From: Pontibacter roseus DSM 17521
GTDB lineage: Bacteria; Bacteroidota; Bacteroidia; Cytophagales; Hymenobacteraceae
Assembly: GCF_000373265.1 (NCBI RefSeq)
Contig: NZ_KB890767.1
Span: 124,001 to 188,000, forward strand
Length of the DNA stretch: 64,000 nt
Reading direction: 5' to 3'
Each line of letters opens with the position of its first letter. The stretch's first letter is position 1. The translations under genes and the position numbers were made by a program. The notes beneath the pieces are model-generated. The model ran no database searches and was not told where the DNA came from. It saw only the letters and a list, made by a program, of their open reading frames with translations. This document shows positions 17,317 to 27,252 of the stretch, piece after piece.

Positions 17317-19026
17317 TTATTGTTTTAAAGAGGTAGAAGTGCTGTTGTAAATGGCATCGTTGCCTTCGTAATCGAACCAGTCAAAGGAAGCCTTGCTGCT
17401 GGAGGGCTTGCCCTGCGAAGTGGCAAATATACCCAGCGTAACGCCCACAAAACCGCCTGACACACGGGTACTGAGGTAACGGCCGTCCACATCGCCCTGT
17501 AGCAATTTCCAGTCGCCTTCTTTGGTCGCGTAGGAGAAGGCGTACCTAGCTCCGTCGAAATCTATTTTGAGTTGCAAAGGCAGTTTGCCTTCTTTTTTGC
17601 TGAGCTGTTTTTCCGCCAGCACAGAGCCGTCGGCCTTTCGTAGTTGCACCGTTTGCTTGCCTTTGGTCATGGTCTTGCCCAATAGGTAATGGTGCTTCTC
17701 ACCCTGAAAAGCCGCTATACCTGCAAACTCGTTGTCACTAGCTGGCTGGAAATCCATTTTAGTACTGGCGCTTCCAGTGATGTGCTGCTGCCTTCTGGCG
17801 ATGTACGACGGATTGCCTTTGCCTGACAGCTCTTCCGTGCGCACCTCTAGCGTCAGTTTCCCGGATGGTTGGCTCAGGCTATACCAGTCGGTGCGCGGTG
17901 TGCGGAGCATCAGCCAGTGCAGGGGCAGTTTGCTGTCGTTGAAGTCTTCTCTATACCTGAAGTTACCGTTCAGCGGGAAGTCGCTCAGTTTTGCTTCCGG
18001 CAGATTGGGACGGGTATAGCTGTACTGCACCAGTTCATGCTCAGCATTGATAATGGGCCAACCGTCTTTCCAGGTAACAGGAGCCAGAAAAGTTTCGCGG
18101 CCGATGTTGTAGTGGTCTTCGGTGTCGTACGGGCGGGTGGCCAGAAAGACTGCCCACCACTCTCCGTTTTTCGTCTGCACCAAATCGGCGTGGCCGGTGG
18201 CGGATACTGGGTTCGGACGGTCGTTGGGCAGGTGGCGCTGCGTCAGGATGGGGTTTTTCTCGTACGGCACGTAAGGCCCAGTTGCCTTCTCGCTGCGCAG
18301 AATCACTTCGGAGTGATTCACGCTGGTACCGCCCTCGGCTGCCATCAGGTAATAGTAGTTGCCCACGTTGTAGATGTGCGGTCCTTCTATCCAAACGGGC
18401 TTTTTGGAAATGTCCACGCCACCATTTACCAGGATGCTCGGCTGGCCCACGGTTTTCAGGTTCTTGTAATCGAACTCAAGCTGCCGGATAGTGCGGTGGC
18501 CGTCGTAAAGCGGTTTGTTGTCGGGTGCGTCACTATTGTAGAGGATATAGGCTTTCCCGTCCTTATCGAAAAAGAGGGAAGGGTCAATGCCGTGTACATC
18601 GCGCAACCATACCGGGTCTGACCAAGGGCCGGCTGGATTGGTCGCAGTCACAACAAAGTTGCCGCCTTTATCCACCAGCGTCGTTATCATGTAGAACACG
18701 CCGTCGTGGTACTCAATGGCCGGCGCAAAGATGCCCCGCGATACGCCTAAACCCTCCACATCCAATTGCTCCGGCCGGTCGAGGATGTTGCCGATCTGTT
18801 TCCAGTTGACTAAGTCCTTGCTATGAAAAATCGGTACACCCGGATAGTAGGAAAAGGTAGAGTGCACCAGGTAAAAGTCGTCGCCTGCCCGACAGATGCT
18901 AGGGTCCGGGTAAAAGCCTGCTAGAATCGGATTCAGGAACTTCTCCTGCGCCTGTGTTGCCAATGAAGTTAACGTCAGAGCTATTGCCAGACCCGTTCTT
19001 ATCAGGATGTTGCTAAATCGTATCAT
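17317..19026 (-). CDS. Glycoside hydrolase family 43 with C-terminal beta-sandwich (beta-xylosidase/arabinofuranosidase)
   Basis: 569 residues with an Ala-Gln signal-peptide cleavage site (TLTSLATQAQ). The propeller starts FLNPILAGFYPDPSICRAGD (base Asp in PDPS). A second Asp lies in VHGIDPSLFFDKDGKAYILY and the acid Glu in VWIEGPHIYNVGNYYYLMA. From about residue 350 a GH43_C2-type lectin-like sandwich follows (FRYREDFNDSKLPLHWLMLR), the arrangement of xylan-active GH43 enzymes that trim xylo-oligosaccharides. It is between the GH115 gene (28-bp gap) and the second GH43 (35-bp gap). Specificity, xylosidase or arabinofuranosidase, cannot be fixed from sequence. Confidence 0.92.
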   Translation of the reverse strand: MIRFSNILIRTGLAIALTLTSLATQAQEKFLNPILAGFYPDPSICRAGDDFYLVHSTFSYYPGVPIFHSKDLVNWKQIGNILDRPEQLDVEGLGVSRGIFAPAIEYHDGVFYMITTLVDKGGNFVVTATNPAGPWSDPVWLRDVHGIDPSLFFDKDGKAYILYNSDAPDNKPLYDGHRTIRQLEFDYKNLKTVGQPSILVNGGVDISKKPVWIEGPHIYNVGNYYYLMAAEGGTSVNHSEVILRSEKATGPYVPYEKNPILTQRHLPNDRPNPVSATGHADLVQTKNGEWWAVFLATRPYDTEDHYNIGRETFLAPVTWKDGWPIINAEHELVQYSYTRPNLPEAKLSDFPLNGNFRYREDFNDSKLPLHWLMLRTPRTDWYSLSQPSGKLTLEVRTEELSGKGNPSYIARRQQHITGSASTKMDFQPASDNEFAGIAAFQGEKHHYLLGKTMTKGKQTVQLRKADGSVLAEKQLSKKEGKLPLQLKIDFDGARYAFSYATKEGDWKLLQGDVDGRYLSTRVSGGFVGVTLGIFATSQGKPSSSKASFDWFDYEGNDAIYNSTSTSLKQ

Positions 19027-19054
19027 GCTTTCGTCTTTTGCTGGTCACTATACC

Positions 19055-22003
19055 TTAATTCACTGCCGTCTCTGCCCCTGCCTGAGCGCTCTCCGGCGGA
19101 CCGAGGTAGCTTGGCTTTGCTCCTGTTGTCTCTACCACAATCTTCTGTACCACCACACCCGGTTCTACCATCCATACCTTGAGCGTGTGCTGCCCTGGCT
19201 TATCTACCTTATGCTTCGACTGCGTGACGATGATATTGTTAGCCACCCAATCGTCCCAGGACTTGGTGGTGTTGTCGTTGTGGATGCTCACGATTTGCGG
19301 CGCTGCATCGTCAATGGAAACAGCGTAGCGTATGCCTTGCGGCAAATCCAGGTAGTTGAGTGTCGGCGACACGTATACCTGCACGTTCACTTCGCCGCTG
19401 CTCAACAAGTGCATGTCGTACTCGAGCACAGGGCTGTTGGCGCCAAGCTTCTGACTTAATGCCGTCACCGGGAAGGGCGTCATGGCGGAGGCGGTGCGGC
19501 CCAGGCCAGGCAACAGTTTCCAGCTTAGGTTGCCAGCGGGTGAGTTACGGCTGAAGTTCTCGGCTTGCATGGAGATGTAGCCGTTGCTTTCCACAAAGCC
19601 TTTGGCAGTGCTGGCCGTAGTTGGATTGTTCACCTGCGCCTGCACCACTACCCTCTTCCCGTTTGGCCCGGTGATGGTAATCGGCACTCGCTGCTTTCCT
19701 TGCGGCGCTTTGTTCCAGTCTACACTTACCCACAGGCGCTGCTGGTCTTCCACCCTACCCTGTTGCTGGTCTACCTGTAGCCAAGGCGCACCCGTTTTCA
19801 CGGTATAGTTGAAGGGCGCCTGCCCGCGGTTGAAGATTTCGAAGTAGTGGGCTTTCTCGCCGAACGGGGTCAGCTCTGGTAGTACGGCTTCTTCTTTAGC
19901 GGCTAGCCACCACGCGGCCGAACCTTCCACGGCAATGCCCATCTCAGCGGCAGCGGGTAGTTTGAGTTCGGTTACGTCTGGCATCACATCCACCTCGGGC
20001 TGCTGCCAATAGGTATAGCTGATGTGCGTCTGGTCCATCATGTGGCTCCACTTGCCATCGGCGATGTCTTCGTTGTAAATGCGGGATAGCTCCTGATCCA
20101 GGGCAAAATGCTTTCTTCCCTGCTCGGCCAAGACGTTAGTCGCGGCACGGCCTTGCTTGCCATACAGGCGGTTGAAGCCCACAGAAACCCACAGGGCGTT
20201 GAGGTTGGCTGCGGCTTTGACAGGGTGCAGCACCAGCTGGAAGTAAGCGTCTTTGGCCTCGGCAGGAAGCTGGTTGTACAGTTGCTCTGCCTGCTGGGCC
20301 AGTTGCTGGTACTCGGCCACCACGCGCTCCGCTTCGCGGTAATTGGTCAGGCTATAGGTGTCGGCCGACAAAAGCTCTGGCTTGCGGCGGGAATTGAACT
20401 TGGCATACTTGGCCAGCATCTCGGCAATAGCCGGAGCGTGGGTTTCGCCGAACTGCTGTGCTGCCCATAACTTGGTGTATTCATCGAGTCGCTCCACCGG
20501 CCATTTTTCTGGGTTCCAGGCATAGTCGAGGAAGAACTCGGTCGGGAACTCCATCGGCTTGATGTCGCCCACATTCACAATCCAGATTTTGTTTGCGCCA
20601 TGCTGGTAGGCCAGGTGCATTTGCTCCCAGATACGCGGCAGCGGGTTGGTGTTGACCCACTTATAGTTTCGCGGTCCGCCCACATAATCGAAGTGGTAGT
20701 AGATGCCAAAACCGCCCGAGTGCTGCTTCTCGCCTAGCTTGGGCAGCTTGCGCAGGTTGCCCCAGTTGTCGTCGGCCAGCAAAAGCGTCACGTCATCCGG
20801 CACACGCATACCTGCGTCGTAATAGTCCTGCACCTCTTTGTAGAGCGCCCAGATTTGCGGGGTTTCAGAGGCTGGTTTGCCTGTTACTTCTGAGATTATT
20901 TTGCGCTGGTCTTCCACAATCTGCTCCAGCAAAGCGATGTTGCTGTCCTCGCTCATCGGCTCGTCTCCGTCGCCGCGCATACCTATCGTCACAATGCTTT
21001 CGTTTTTGCCCATGCGCCGGATGCCTTCGCGCCAGAATTCCTGCAAAGTCGCTTTGTTCGTCTGGTAGTTCCAGGCGCCTTTGCCGTAGCGACTCCACTC
21101 CACGTGGGCGCGCGACAACGGTTCGTGGTGCGATGTGCCGATGACTACACCGTATTCGTCGGCCAGCACCGGGCTCTTTGGGTCATCGTCATAAATAGAG
21201 CGACCCCACATGGCGGGCCACAGGTAATTGCCTTTCATGCGCAGAATCAACTCAAACACATGCACATAGAATTTTGAGTTGAAGCCGCCAAATTTTTCGG
21301 TGGCCCAGCCTGCCAGCGCAGGGGCTTCGTCGTTGATGAAGATGCCGCGGTACTGCACGGCTGGTGTGCCCAAGGTATGGCGGCCTGGCAGCACGTAGAG
21401 GTTCTCTTGTTTTTTCACCGGCACATCAGCCCACCAATACCAGGGCGTTACCCCAATCTGAGCCGATACATCGTAAATGCCGTAAATGGTGCCACGTTTG
21501 TCGCTGCCTACAATCACCAAGGCTTGGTCCACGCCTGCCATTGGCTTCTCCACCACCTGCACCAGAAAAGTCTCCCATTTGCCGGCTATACCTGACACAT
21601 CCAGCTTCTTGCTTTTCACCAGCTTGTCAATCACCGGACTATTGCCCAGCGTACCCACCAGTACCAGTTGCTTCGCCTTGGGGGCTTTTTTGTCGATGGT
21701 CAGTTTCGGTTCGGCCTGGGTTACCCGCTTAATATCTGCCTGCAAATCGCGGGCAGCGCGAATCACTCCGGCATGGTCCTGATTACTTACATACAGCGGG
21801 GCCAGTTTACCATCTGCCGCTAATGCAAAGCTGCCTTTCTCTTTAGAATTGCTGATGTATGACTTATCGAACGTAGCCTGCGCCGGCTGACTAACCAGGG
21901 CAAAGAAGATAACAAAACCCAAGGTATAGGCTAGCTGCCGCAGCGGGTATAGCCCACTGCCAGTGGGCGTCATACAGGTATAGGGTGTGAAAGAGTGCTT
22001 CAT
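19055..22003 (-). CDS. GH115 xylan alpha-1,2-glucuronidase
   Basis: 982 residues, typical for GH115. Secretion signal around residues 20-43 (TLGFVIFFALVSQPAQA). Family features: N-terminal domain with LVIVGSDKRGTIYGIYDVS, the stretch GVTPWYWWADVPV, YRGIFINDEAPALAGW, MKGNYLWPAMWGRS, GTSHHEPLSRAHVEW and MRGDGDEPMSE in the barrel, then a C-terminal beta-sandwich (about 830-970). GH115 removes (4-O-methyl)glucuronic acid from internal xylose residues of long-chain glucuronoxylan, complementing the GH67 at 33936 that acts on end residues. The released uronate is the substrate of uxaC, encoded just upstream. Confidence 0.93.
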   Translation of the reverse strand: MKHSFTPYTCMTPTGSGLYPLRQLAYTLGFVIFFALVSQPAQATFDKSYISNSKEKGSFALAADGKLAPLYVSNQDHAGVIRAARDLQADIKRVTQAEPKLTIDKKAPKAKQLVLVGTLGNSPVIDKLVKSKKLDVSGIAGKWETFLVQVVEKPMAGVDQALVIVGSDKRGTIYGIYDVSAQIGVTPWYWWADVPVKKQENLYVLPGRHTLGTPAVQYRGIFINDEAPALAGWATEKFGGFNSKFYVHVFELILRMKGNYLWPAMWGRSIYDDDPKSPVLADEYGVVIGTSHHEPLSRAHVEWSRYGKGAWNYQTNKATLQEFWREGIRRMGKNESIVTIGMRGDGDEPMSEDSNIALLEQIVEDQRKIISEVTGKPASETPQIWALYKEVQDYYDAGMRVPDDVTLLLADDNWGNLRKLPKLGEKQHSGGFGIYYHFDYVGGPRNYKWVNTNPLPRIWEQMHLAYQHGANKIWIVNVGDIKPMEFPTEFFLDYAWNPEKWPVERLDEYTKLWAAQQFGETHAPAIAEMLAKYAKFNSRRKPELLSADTYSLTNYREAERVVAEYQQLAQQAEQLYNQLPAEAKDAYFQLVLHPVKAAANLNALWVSVGFNRLYGKQGRAATNVLAEQGRKHFALDQELSRIYNEDIADGKWSHMMDQTHISYTYWQQPEVDVMPDVTELKLPAAAEMGIAVEGSAAWWLAAKEEAVLPELTPFGEKAHYFEIFNRGQAPFNYTVKTGAPWLQVDQQQGRVEDQQRLWVSVDWNKAPQGKQRVPITITGPNGKRVVVQAQVNNPTTASTAKGFVESNGYISMQAENFSRNSPAGNLSWKLLPGLGRTASAMTPFPVTALSQKLGANSPVLEYDMHLLSSGEVNVQVYVSPTLNYLDLPQGIRYAVSIDDAAPQIVSIHNDNTTKSWDDWVANNIIVTQSKHKVDKPGQHTLKVWMVEPGVVVQKIVVETTGAKPSYLGPPESAQAGAETAVN

Positions 22004-22214
22004 AGTTCAATACTTTTCGGCAGCGTAAAGGCTGCTGTTTCACATGGAATTATCTACAAACTCACCTGCCTTAGGCAGGGAGCAAGAAACGGCATCAGGC
22101 ACTATACCTGCCTAAAGACACACCTATCCAGCGGCAAAATCTTGGTTTCGCTTTCTCTGGAATAGGCTTTGGTATGAGAGGTGTGTTCATGGCAAGTGTG
22201 CTTATCAGGATTAA

Positions 22215-23672
22215 TCAGCTCTGTTGAAAAGGGAAATAGTTCCTGGCGTTGTAGTAGCAGATGTCCTGCACCAGTTTGCCTATCCAGGGGAGGTCAGCCG
22301 GCAACAAGCCCTGCTCTACATCATTCCCGAAAATGTTGCACAGCAGCCTTCTGAAGTACTCGTGGCGGGAGTAGGACAGAAAACTGCGCGAGTCCGTGAG
22401 CATCCCGATGAAGCAGCTGATGAGTCCCATGTTCGAGAGCGCATCCATCTGTGCCTTCATGCCGTCGAGCTGGTCCAGGAACCACCAGCCCGAGCCGAAC
22501 TGCATCTTTCCTTTGATGCCGCTCTGCTGGAAATTGCCAATCAGGGTCGCAAAAGCGGCATTGTCAGCCGGGTTCAGGTTGTAGATAATGGTCTTGGCCA
22601 GTTGCCCTTCACGCTCCAGGTCATCGAAGAAAGCGGCCATAGGGGCAGCCTGTGAGAAGTCTCCTATGGAATCATAGCCAGTGTCGGGACCATTGACCTG
22701 CAGCATGCGGGAGTTGGTATTGCGCAACGCCCCTACGTGGAATTGCTGCACCCACCCCTTTTCGCTGTACATCTTGCACAGCTCCAGTAGGATGTACCGG
22801 CTGAATTCCTCCTGATGGTCTGCGGCAGTCTCGTCGTCTCCGGCCAGCACCGCCGCAAAAGCCTGTTCCAGCTTTCCGCTGAGTCTTCTTTTCGACGGCA
22901 GCTGCGACAGCCCGTGGTCAGACAGGCGACAGCCGTTTGCATGGAAATAATCGACGCGCTGTTGCAACGCTTCCAACAAGGTATCGATGCTGGTGATATT
23001 TACCTGACTCGCCTCGGCCAGCTGCTGGATATAATTTCTGAAACCCTCACCTCCCGAAAGCTGCAGCACCTTGTCTGGTCGGAAACTCGGCAGCACCTGC
23101 GTCTTGGTCTGTGCCGCAGCCAGGTGCTGGTGGAACTCCAGGTTGTCCACCGGGTCATCAGTGGTGCCCACCATCTCCACCTTGAAATGCCTGAGAAGAC
23201 CCTGTGGCGTGAACTCCAGCTGCTGCAGCAAGTCGTTACAATGGGTGTATACCTGCTGGGCGTTGGCTCCAGAAAGGAGTTCCGTCACGCCAAACGGGTT
23301 CTTCAGCTCCATGTGGGCCCAGTGGTAAAGCGGGTTGCGCATGGTATACGGCATAGCCTCTGCCCACTTCATGAACTTCTCCTTATCGCTGGCATTGCCG
23401 GTGATGCAGCGCTCGTCTATACCCAGAGTGCGGAGGGCGCGCCACTTGTAATGGTCACCCGCCAGCCAAATTTGGGTCATGTTCTGAAAGTTATCATTCC
23501 GGGCAATCTGCTCCGGCGACAGGTGGCAGTGGTAATCAATAATGGGCAGGCCCTTGGCATAGGTATGGTATAGCTCCCGCGCCGTCTCCGTCTGCAGCAG
23601 AAAATCCTCGTCCAGAAAACCCGCCCCGGCCCTCTTCTTAGTGACGGCTTGACGTGTCGTGTCTCTGCTCAT
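22215..23672 (-). CDS. uxaC: Uronate isomerase (glucuronate/galacturonate isomerase)
   Basis: Interconverts D-glucuronate and D-fructuronate, and D-galacturonate and D-tagaturonate. 485 residues (family about 470). Landmarks: FLDEDFLLQTETARELYHTY, IIDYHCHLSPEQIA with the metal-binding His-x-His, EMVGTTDDPVDNLEFH, WVQQFHVGALRNTNSRM, and a C-terminal GMLTDSRSFLSYSRHEYFRR. Its ATG at 23672 lies inside the end of uxuA, a 35-base overlap. The N-terminus is about 15 residues longer than usual, but no later ATG would keep the domain whole. It can serve both the xylan and the pectin locus in this window. Confidence 0.96.
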   Translation of the reverse strand: MSRDTTRQAVTKKRAGAGFLDEDFLLQTETARELYHTYAKGLPIIDYHCHLSPEQIARNDNFQNMTQIWLAGDHYKWRALRTLGIDERCITGNASDKEKFMKWAEAMPYTMRNPLYHWAHMELKNPFGVTELLSGANAQQVYTHCNDLLQQLEFTPQGLLRHFKVEMVGTTDDPVDNLEFHQHLAAAQTKTQVLPSFRPDKVLQLSGGEGFRNYIQQLAEASQVNITSIDTLLEALQQRVDYFHANGCRLSDHGLSQLPSKRRLSGKLEQAFAAVLAGDDETAADHQEEFSRYILLELCKMYSEKGWVQQFHVGALRNTNSRMLQVNGPDTGYDSIGDFSQAAPMAAFFDDLEREGQLAKTIIYNLNPADNAAFATLIGNFQQSGIKGKMQFGSGWWFLDQLDGMKAQMDALSNMGLISCFIGMLTDSRSFLSYSRHEYFRRLLCNIFGNDVEQGLLPADLPWIGKLVQDICYYNARNYFPFQQS

Positions 23673-24846
23673 GTAAGTCAGTTTGGTTCATGGAACGTGC
23701 AATTCCCATCTCCAGCCCGCGCAGCTCGGCAAGTCCGCGCAGCCGGCCGATGGCGGAGTAGCCGGGGTTGGTTACTTTGTGCAAATCGTCAAGCATCTGG
23801 TGCCCGTGGTCTGGGCGGAAAGGGATGGGCAGTTCGCGCTCTTCGTTGATTCGAACCAGTTCCTGCATCACCCCGAACATATCCACATCGCCGGCCAGGT
23901 GGTCCGACTCGTAGAAGCTGCCCGTCTCGTCCTTGAGCACGTTGCGCAGGTGGGCAAAGTATACCCGGTGCCCCACCGCTTTCAGTATGTCCACAGGGTT
24001 GTTGTGGCTGCCAGCTCCCAGGGAGCCGGTACAGAAGCAAATCCCATTGGCAGGGCGGTCCACTCGGTGGAGGATATCCAGCAAGTCTTCTTTGGAAGTG
24101 GCGATGCGCGGCAGACCCAGTATGGCGAAAGGCGGGTCATCAGGGTGGATGGTCATGTTGATGCCCGTCTCCTCGCACACGTCCATGATGGACTCCAGGA
24201 AGTAGGCCAGGTTCTCGCGCAGTCCGGTGTGCCCTATGTTCTTGTAGATGTCGATGCTCTGCAGCAGTTCCGGTATGGTCACGCTGCCTTCGGTAGGAAC
24301 GCCCATCAAAATGATGTCGCTGAGTTTTTGCAAATCCTCTTCGGAGAAATTCCTATACTTCTCCCTGGCCTGCTGTACCACTTCTTCCGCGTAGTCCTTG
24401 TCGGCCTCCGCTCGCTGCAAGATAAACATATCGAACACCGCCAGGTCCACCCAATCGAAGTGAAGGGCTTTGGCTCCGTTCTCCAACTCGTAAGCCAAGT
24501 TGGTGCGGGTCCAGTCCAGGACCGGCATAAAGTTGTAGCACACAGTGGTGATGCCGCAGGCGGCCAGGTTTCGGAGCGTCTGGCGGTAATTTTCCAGGTA
24601 TAGCGCACAGTCGGTGCGTCTGGTTTTGATGGCCTCGTGCACCGGCACGCTCTCTACCACCACCCACTCCAGACCAGCAGCTTCAATGATGCGCTTGCGT
24701 TCCTGAATCTCTTCCAGCGGCCATACCTGCCCATGCGGGATGTGGTGGAGCGCGCTCACTATACCGGTGGCGCCCGCCTGTCGCACATCTTGCAGCGTTA
24801 CCGGGTCATTGGGGCCATACCATCTCCAGCTTTGTATCAGTGACAT
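23638..24846 (-). CDS. uxuA: Mannonate dehydratase
   Basis: Dehydrates D-mannonate to 2-keto-3-deoxy-D-gluconate. 402 residues from the ATG at 24846 (MSLIQSWRWYGPNDPVTLQD); the open frame runs up to 24903 but those residues are not family-like. Motifs: GATGIVSALHHIPHGQVWP, CYNFMPVLDWTRTNL, NMTIHPDDPPFAILGLPRIA, CFCTGSLGAGSHNNPVDI, FAHLRNV and FRPDHGHQMLDD, which include the metal-binding His and Asp residues. It overlaps uxaC by 35 bases, implying coupled translation. The enzyme between them, fructuronate reductase, is not in this operon; the SDR at 36124 is the best candidate. Confidence 0.95.
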   Translation of the reverse strand: MSLIQSWRWYGPNDPVTLQDVRQAGATGIVSALHHIPHGQVWPLEEIQERKRIIEAAGLEWVVVESVPVHEAIKTRRTDCALYLENYRQTLRNLAACGITTVCYNFMPVLDWTRTNLAYELENGAKALHFDWVDLAVFDMFILQRAEADKDYAEEVVQQAREKYRNFSEEDLQKLSDIILMGVPTEGSVTIPELLQSIDIYKNIGHTGLRENLAYFLESIMDVCEETGINMTIHPDDPPFAILGLPRIATSKEDLLDILHRVDRPANGICFCTGSLGAGSHNNPVDILKAVGHRVYFAHLRNVLKDETGSFYESDHLAGDVDMFGVMQELVRINEERELPIPFRPDHGHQMLDDLHKVTNPGYSAIGRLRGLAELRGLEMGIARSMNQTDLHEQRHDTSSRH

Positions 24847-25072
24847 AGTCTTATCGTTCAATGTTTTATCCTTGTGTTTCTTCGTGCAGAAGGGTGCTCC
24901 CACTGCGCCGATTGGCCGGGTAAGATGGAGGCAAGGAGGCTACCGGTTGGCAGCCTCTTGCCTCACTCACCTTAAATCAACCACTTTATTAAATAGTTAT
25001 TTCTTTACAAACCTGTCTCCTCTAACCTGGTCTGTACAGAGTGTGTCCAGAACCATCAGACAGCGCATCAGG

Positions 25073-27028
25073 CTATTTGCTGCTTGTGTCCGTCTCCAAC
25101 TCTGCTTTAAAAGGCGAAGCAGGCAGACCTTCTTTGTTGTAGAGGTTGGCGTCCTGTGGATTGTCGGCCCAGGCATAGCGCACGGAGGTCGGGTTGGCTA
25201 TACCTTCCTGCGACACCACCACCTGGTTTCCTTTGATTTCCGCCTTCGCCCATACAAACTTCTTGTCCGGTCCGGCAATGGCGAAACCTTTCAGTGGCTG
25301 TTTACCCGAGGCCACCAGGCCGCTCCCGGTGTCTGAGAAAGTGAGCACGAGTTTATCCCCCTGCGCCTTCATGGACTTGAAGAGGGGTCCCGATGCCACT
25401 ACCGTTTTGTCCTGGTAGGCTACCTTCCTTGCCTGCAGGGCCAGCCGCTTTCCTATATCCTGCTTGTTTAGCGGGTGGATGTCGTTCCATTCCCCCAAGT
25501 CGATGGCCACCGCCATACCTGTGTTGGGCACGGCCAGTGTCTCCAGTTGCGCCTGCCGCAGTTCCGCCCAGTTGCTCTCGCCCGGGATTGGTTTCGGCTC
25601 CATGAAATTGGTCAGCTGCACATACAGGAAAGGGAAATTGCCCTGCCCCCACTGAGTTCGCCAGTCTGCGATGAGCGTCTCCATCAGACCCCGGTATTCA
25701 GCTGGGTTCTTCGTGTTCGACTCTCCCTGGTACCATAGCACCCCTTTGATAGGATAGTTGGTCAGAGGAGCTATCATGCCATTGTAAAGGCCCACTGGTT
25801 TCCAACGCACGAAGGTCTGCCCCGGCAGTGGCTCCATGGTGGCGCCCAACTTATACTTCCAGGGTCCTTTCAGGTCGATGACCTGCCCGCCCACGTTTAA
25901 CTCGTAAGGCTTATCCGGCACAAAACCGCCCCTGCCCGAGTTGTTGATGACCTTTACGGCAATGACGTTTTTACCTTCTTTCAGAACATTGGCTGGCAGC
26001 ATGTAGCGCCGTGGTGGGTACTGGTACGTCGTCTTCCCCACCAGCGTACCGTTCAGGTATACCTCGTCGGCATCCACAATCCGGCCCATCATGAGTTTGG
26101 CTTCTTTCCCAACCATGCTCTTCGGAACGCTGATTTCTTTCCGGAACCAGACGACTCCGTTCACGTCCTTCAGTTTCCCGTCGGCCCAGTAACCGGGTAT
26201 ATTCATTTTGTTCCATCCGGAGTCATCGAAGGAAGGAGCTGCCCAATTGTTTTTAACGCCTTCGTCTGTCTGATGCAGCAGGGTATACCACTTGTTGCTG
26301 ACGGCACTGTCACTGGAGTCGATGCGGGCGATGAGCTTGTCATCTTTGAATTTGAGCGCCTCCTCATAATGGGCCGGGTATTTCTTCAGCGACTCTTCAC
26401 TTATCCAGGCCTCGGCAGGAGAGCCCCCCAGGGCAGCGTTGATGAGCCCCACCGGCACCTTGTATTTCTTGTAGATTTCGTCCGCGAAGAAGTAGGCGGC
26501 GGCCGAAAACTTGAGCACGTTCTGCGGTGTGGCGGCCAGCCATTGGCCTGTCTCTACATCTTGTCTCGGTTGTTTGAAGTCATACCTGTCCGGCACCTCA
26601 AAGTGTCGGATGTTCGGGTTGTTCGCACTGGCGATAACGCTGGCGTATTTGTCCTGCACCCGCTCCATCGGCAGCTCCATGTTAGACTGCCCGCCGCATA
26701 TCCATACATCGCCAAACAGGATATCCTTTAGCTGCACCTCGTTGCTGGCAGAGATGGTCATATTATGCGGGCCACCGGCTTTCTGGGGCGGTAAGGTGAT
26801 ACTCCATTTCCCGTCTTTGCCTGCCACCGCATTGTACAGTTTCTTTTGGAAGGCCAAGGATACTTTCTCGCCGGGGGAGGCCCAGCCCCATACCTTGGTT
26901 TCCGTATCCCGCTGCAGCACCATGCCATTGCATATCAGGCGCGGTAACTTCACCTGGCTGTAGGCGACCGCACTCAGGCACAGCAACAGGTGCAAAAGCA
27001 AAACTTTTTTAGATAGAACTGCTCTCAT
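25073..27028 (-). CDS. SASA-family carbohydrate acetylesterase (sialate O-acetylesterase-like, probable acetyl-xylan esterase)
   Basis: 651 residues with signal peptide (LLHLLLCLSAVAYS). Ser block: DVWICGGQSNMELPMERVQ (catalytic Ser in GQSNM, about residue 115). A second part, VGLINAALGGSPAEAWI, and the conserved VLWYQGESNT follow, with the C-terminal DIHPLNKQDIGKR carrying the Asp-x-x-His pair. An inserted beta-sandwich lies at about 270-390 (KMNIPGYWADG...VYLNGTLVGKT). This domain plan is usual in Bacteroidota xylan and pectin loci, where such enzymes deacetylate plant polymers rather than sialic acid. Being next to susCD and uxuA, acetyl-glucuronoxylan is the likely substrate (inference). 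Confidence 0.85.
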   Translation of the reverse strand: MRAVLSKKVLLLHLLLCLSAVAYSQVKLPRLICNGMVLQRDTETKVWGWASPGEKVSLAFQKKLYNAVAGKDGKWSITLPPQKAGGPHNMTISASNEVQLKDILFGDVWICGGQSNMELPMERVQDKYASVIASANNPNIRHFEVPDRYDFKQPRQDVETGQWLAATPQNVLKFSAAAYFFADEIYKKYKVPVGLINAALGGSPAEAWISEESLKKYPAHYEEALKFKDDKLIARIDSSDSAVSNKWYTLLHQTDEGVKNNWAAPSFDDSGWNKMNIPGYWADGKLKDVNGVVWFRKEISVPKSMVGKEAKLMMGRIVDADEVYLNGTLVGKTTYQYPPRRYMLPANVLKEGKNVIAVKVINNSGRGGFVPDKPYELNVGGQVIDLKGPWKYKLGATMEPLPGQTFVRWKPVGLYNGMIAPLTNYPIKGVLWYQGESNTKNPAEYRGLMETLIADWRTQWGQGNFPFLYVQLTNFMEPKPIPGESNWAELRQAQLETLAVPNTGMAVAIDLGEWNDIHPLNKQDIGKRLALQARKVAYQDKTVVASGPLFKSMKAQGDKLVLTFSDTGSGLVASGKQPLKGFAIAGPDKKFVWAKAEIKGNQVVVSQEGIANPTSVRYAWADNPQDANLYNKEGLPASPFKAELETDTSSK

Positions 27029-27201
27029 AGAGAAAGATTTTCACTAGTCCATTTAAACGCGTATGATCGACCGGTATGAAACTGGCCGACCATACACGAA
27101 ACTATTCACTTACCTAATCAAACCTTCAAATTTCGTTGGCAGAGGCTTCCTGTTAAAGTTTACTCCCCAACTGTGAATCCAACTGATTTTTGGCGGGATG
27201 A

Positions 27202-27237
27202 AGAAGATTGACTGTCAAAATCGGCAACCAATCTTCT
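27202..27237 (-). other. Intercistronic hairpin downstream of susD (xylan locus)
   Basis: Arms AGAAGATTG (27202-27210) and CAATCTTCT (27229-27237), 9-bp perfect stem with an 18-base loop, 15 bases after the susD stop at 27253. No U-run follows, so it looks more like an mRNA-stabilising or processing hairpin than a full terminator. A similar element follows the susD of the pectin locus. Confidence 0.5.
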
Positions 27238-27252
27238 CTATCTTGCCCTATC

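Noticed and set aside
23683..24603. Open frame on plus opposite uxuA (about 306 codons)
   Set aside because: Antisense to a conserved enzyme and without recognisable features.
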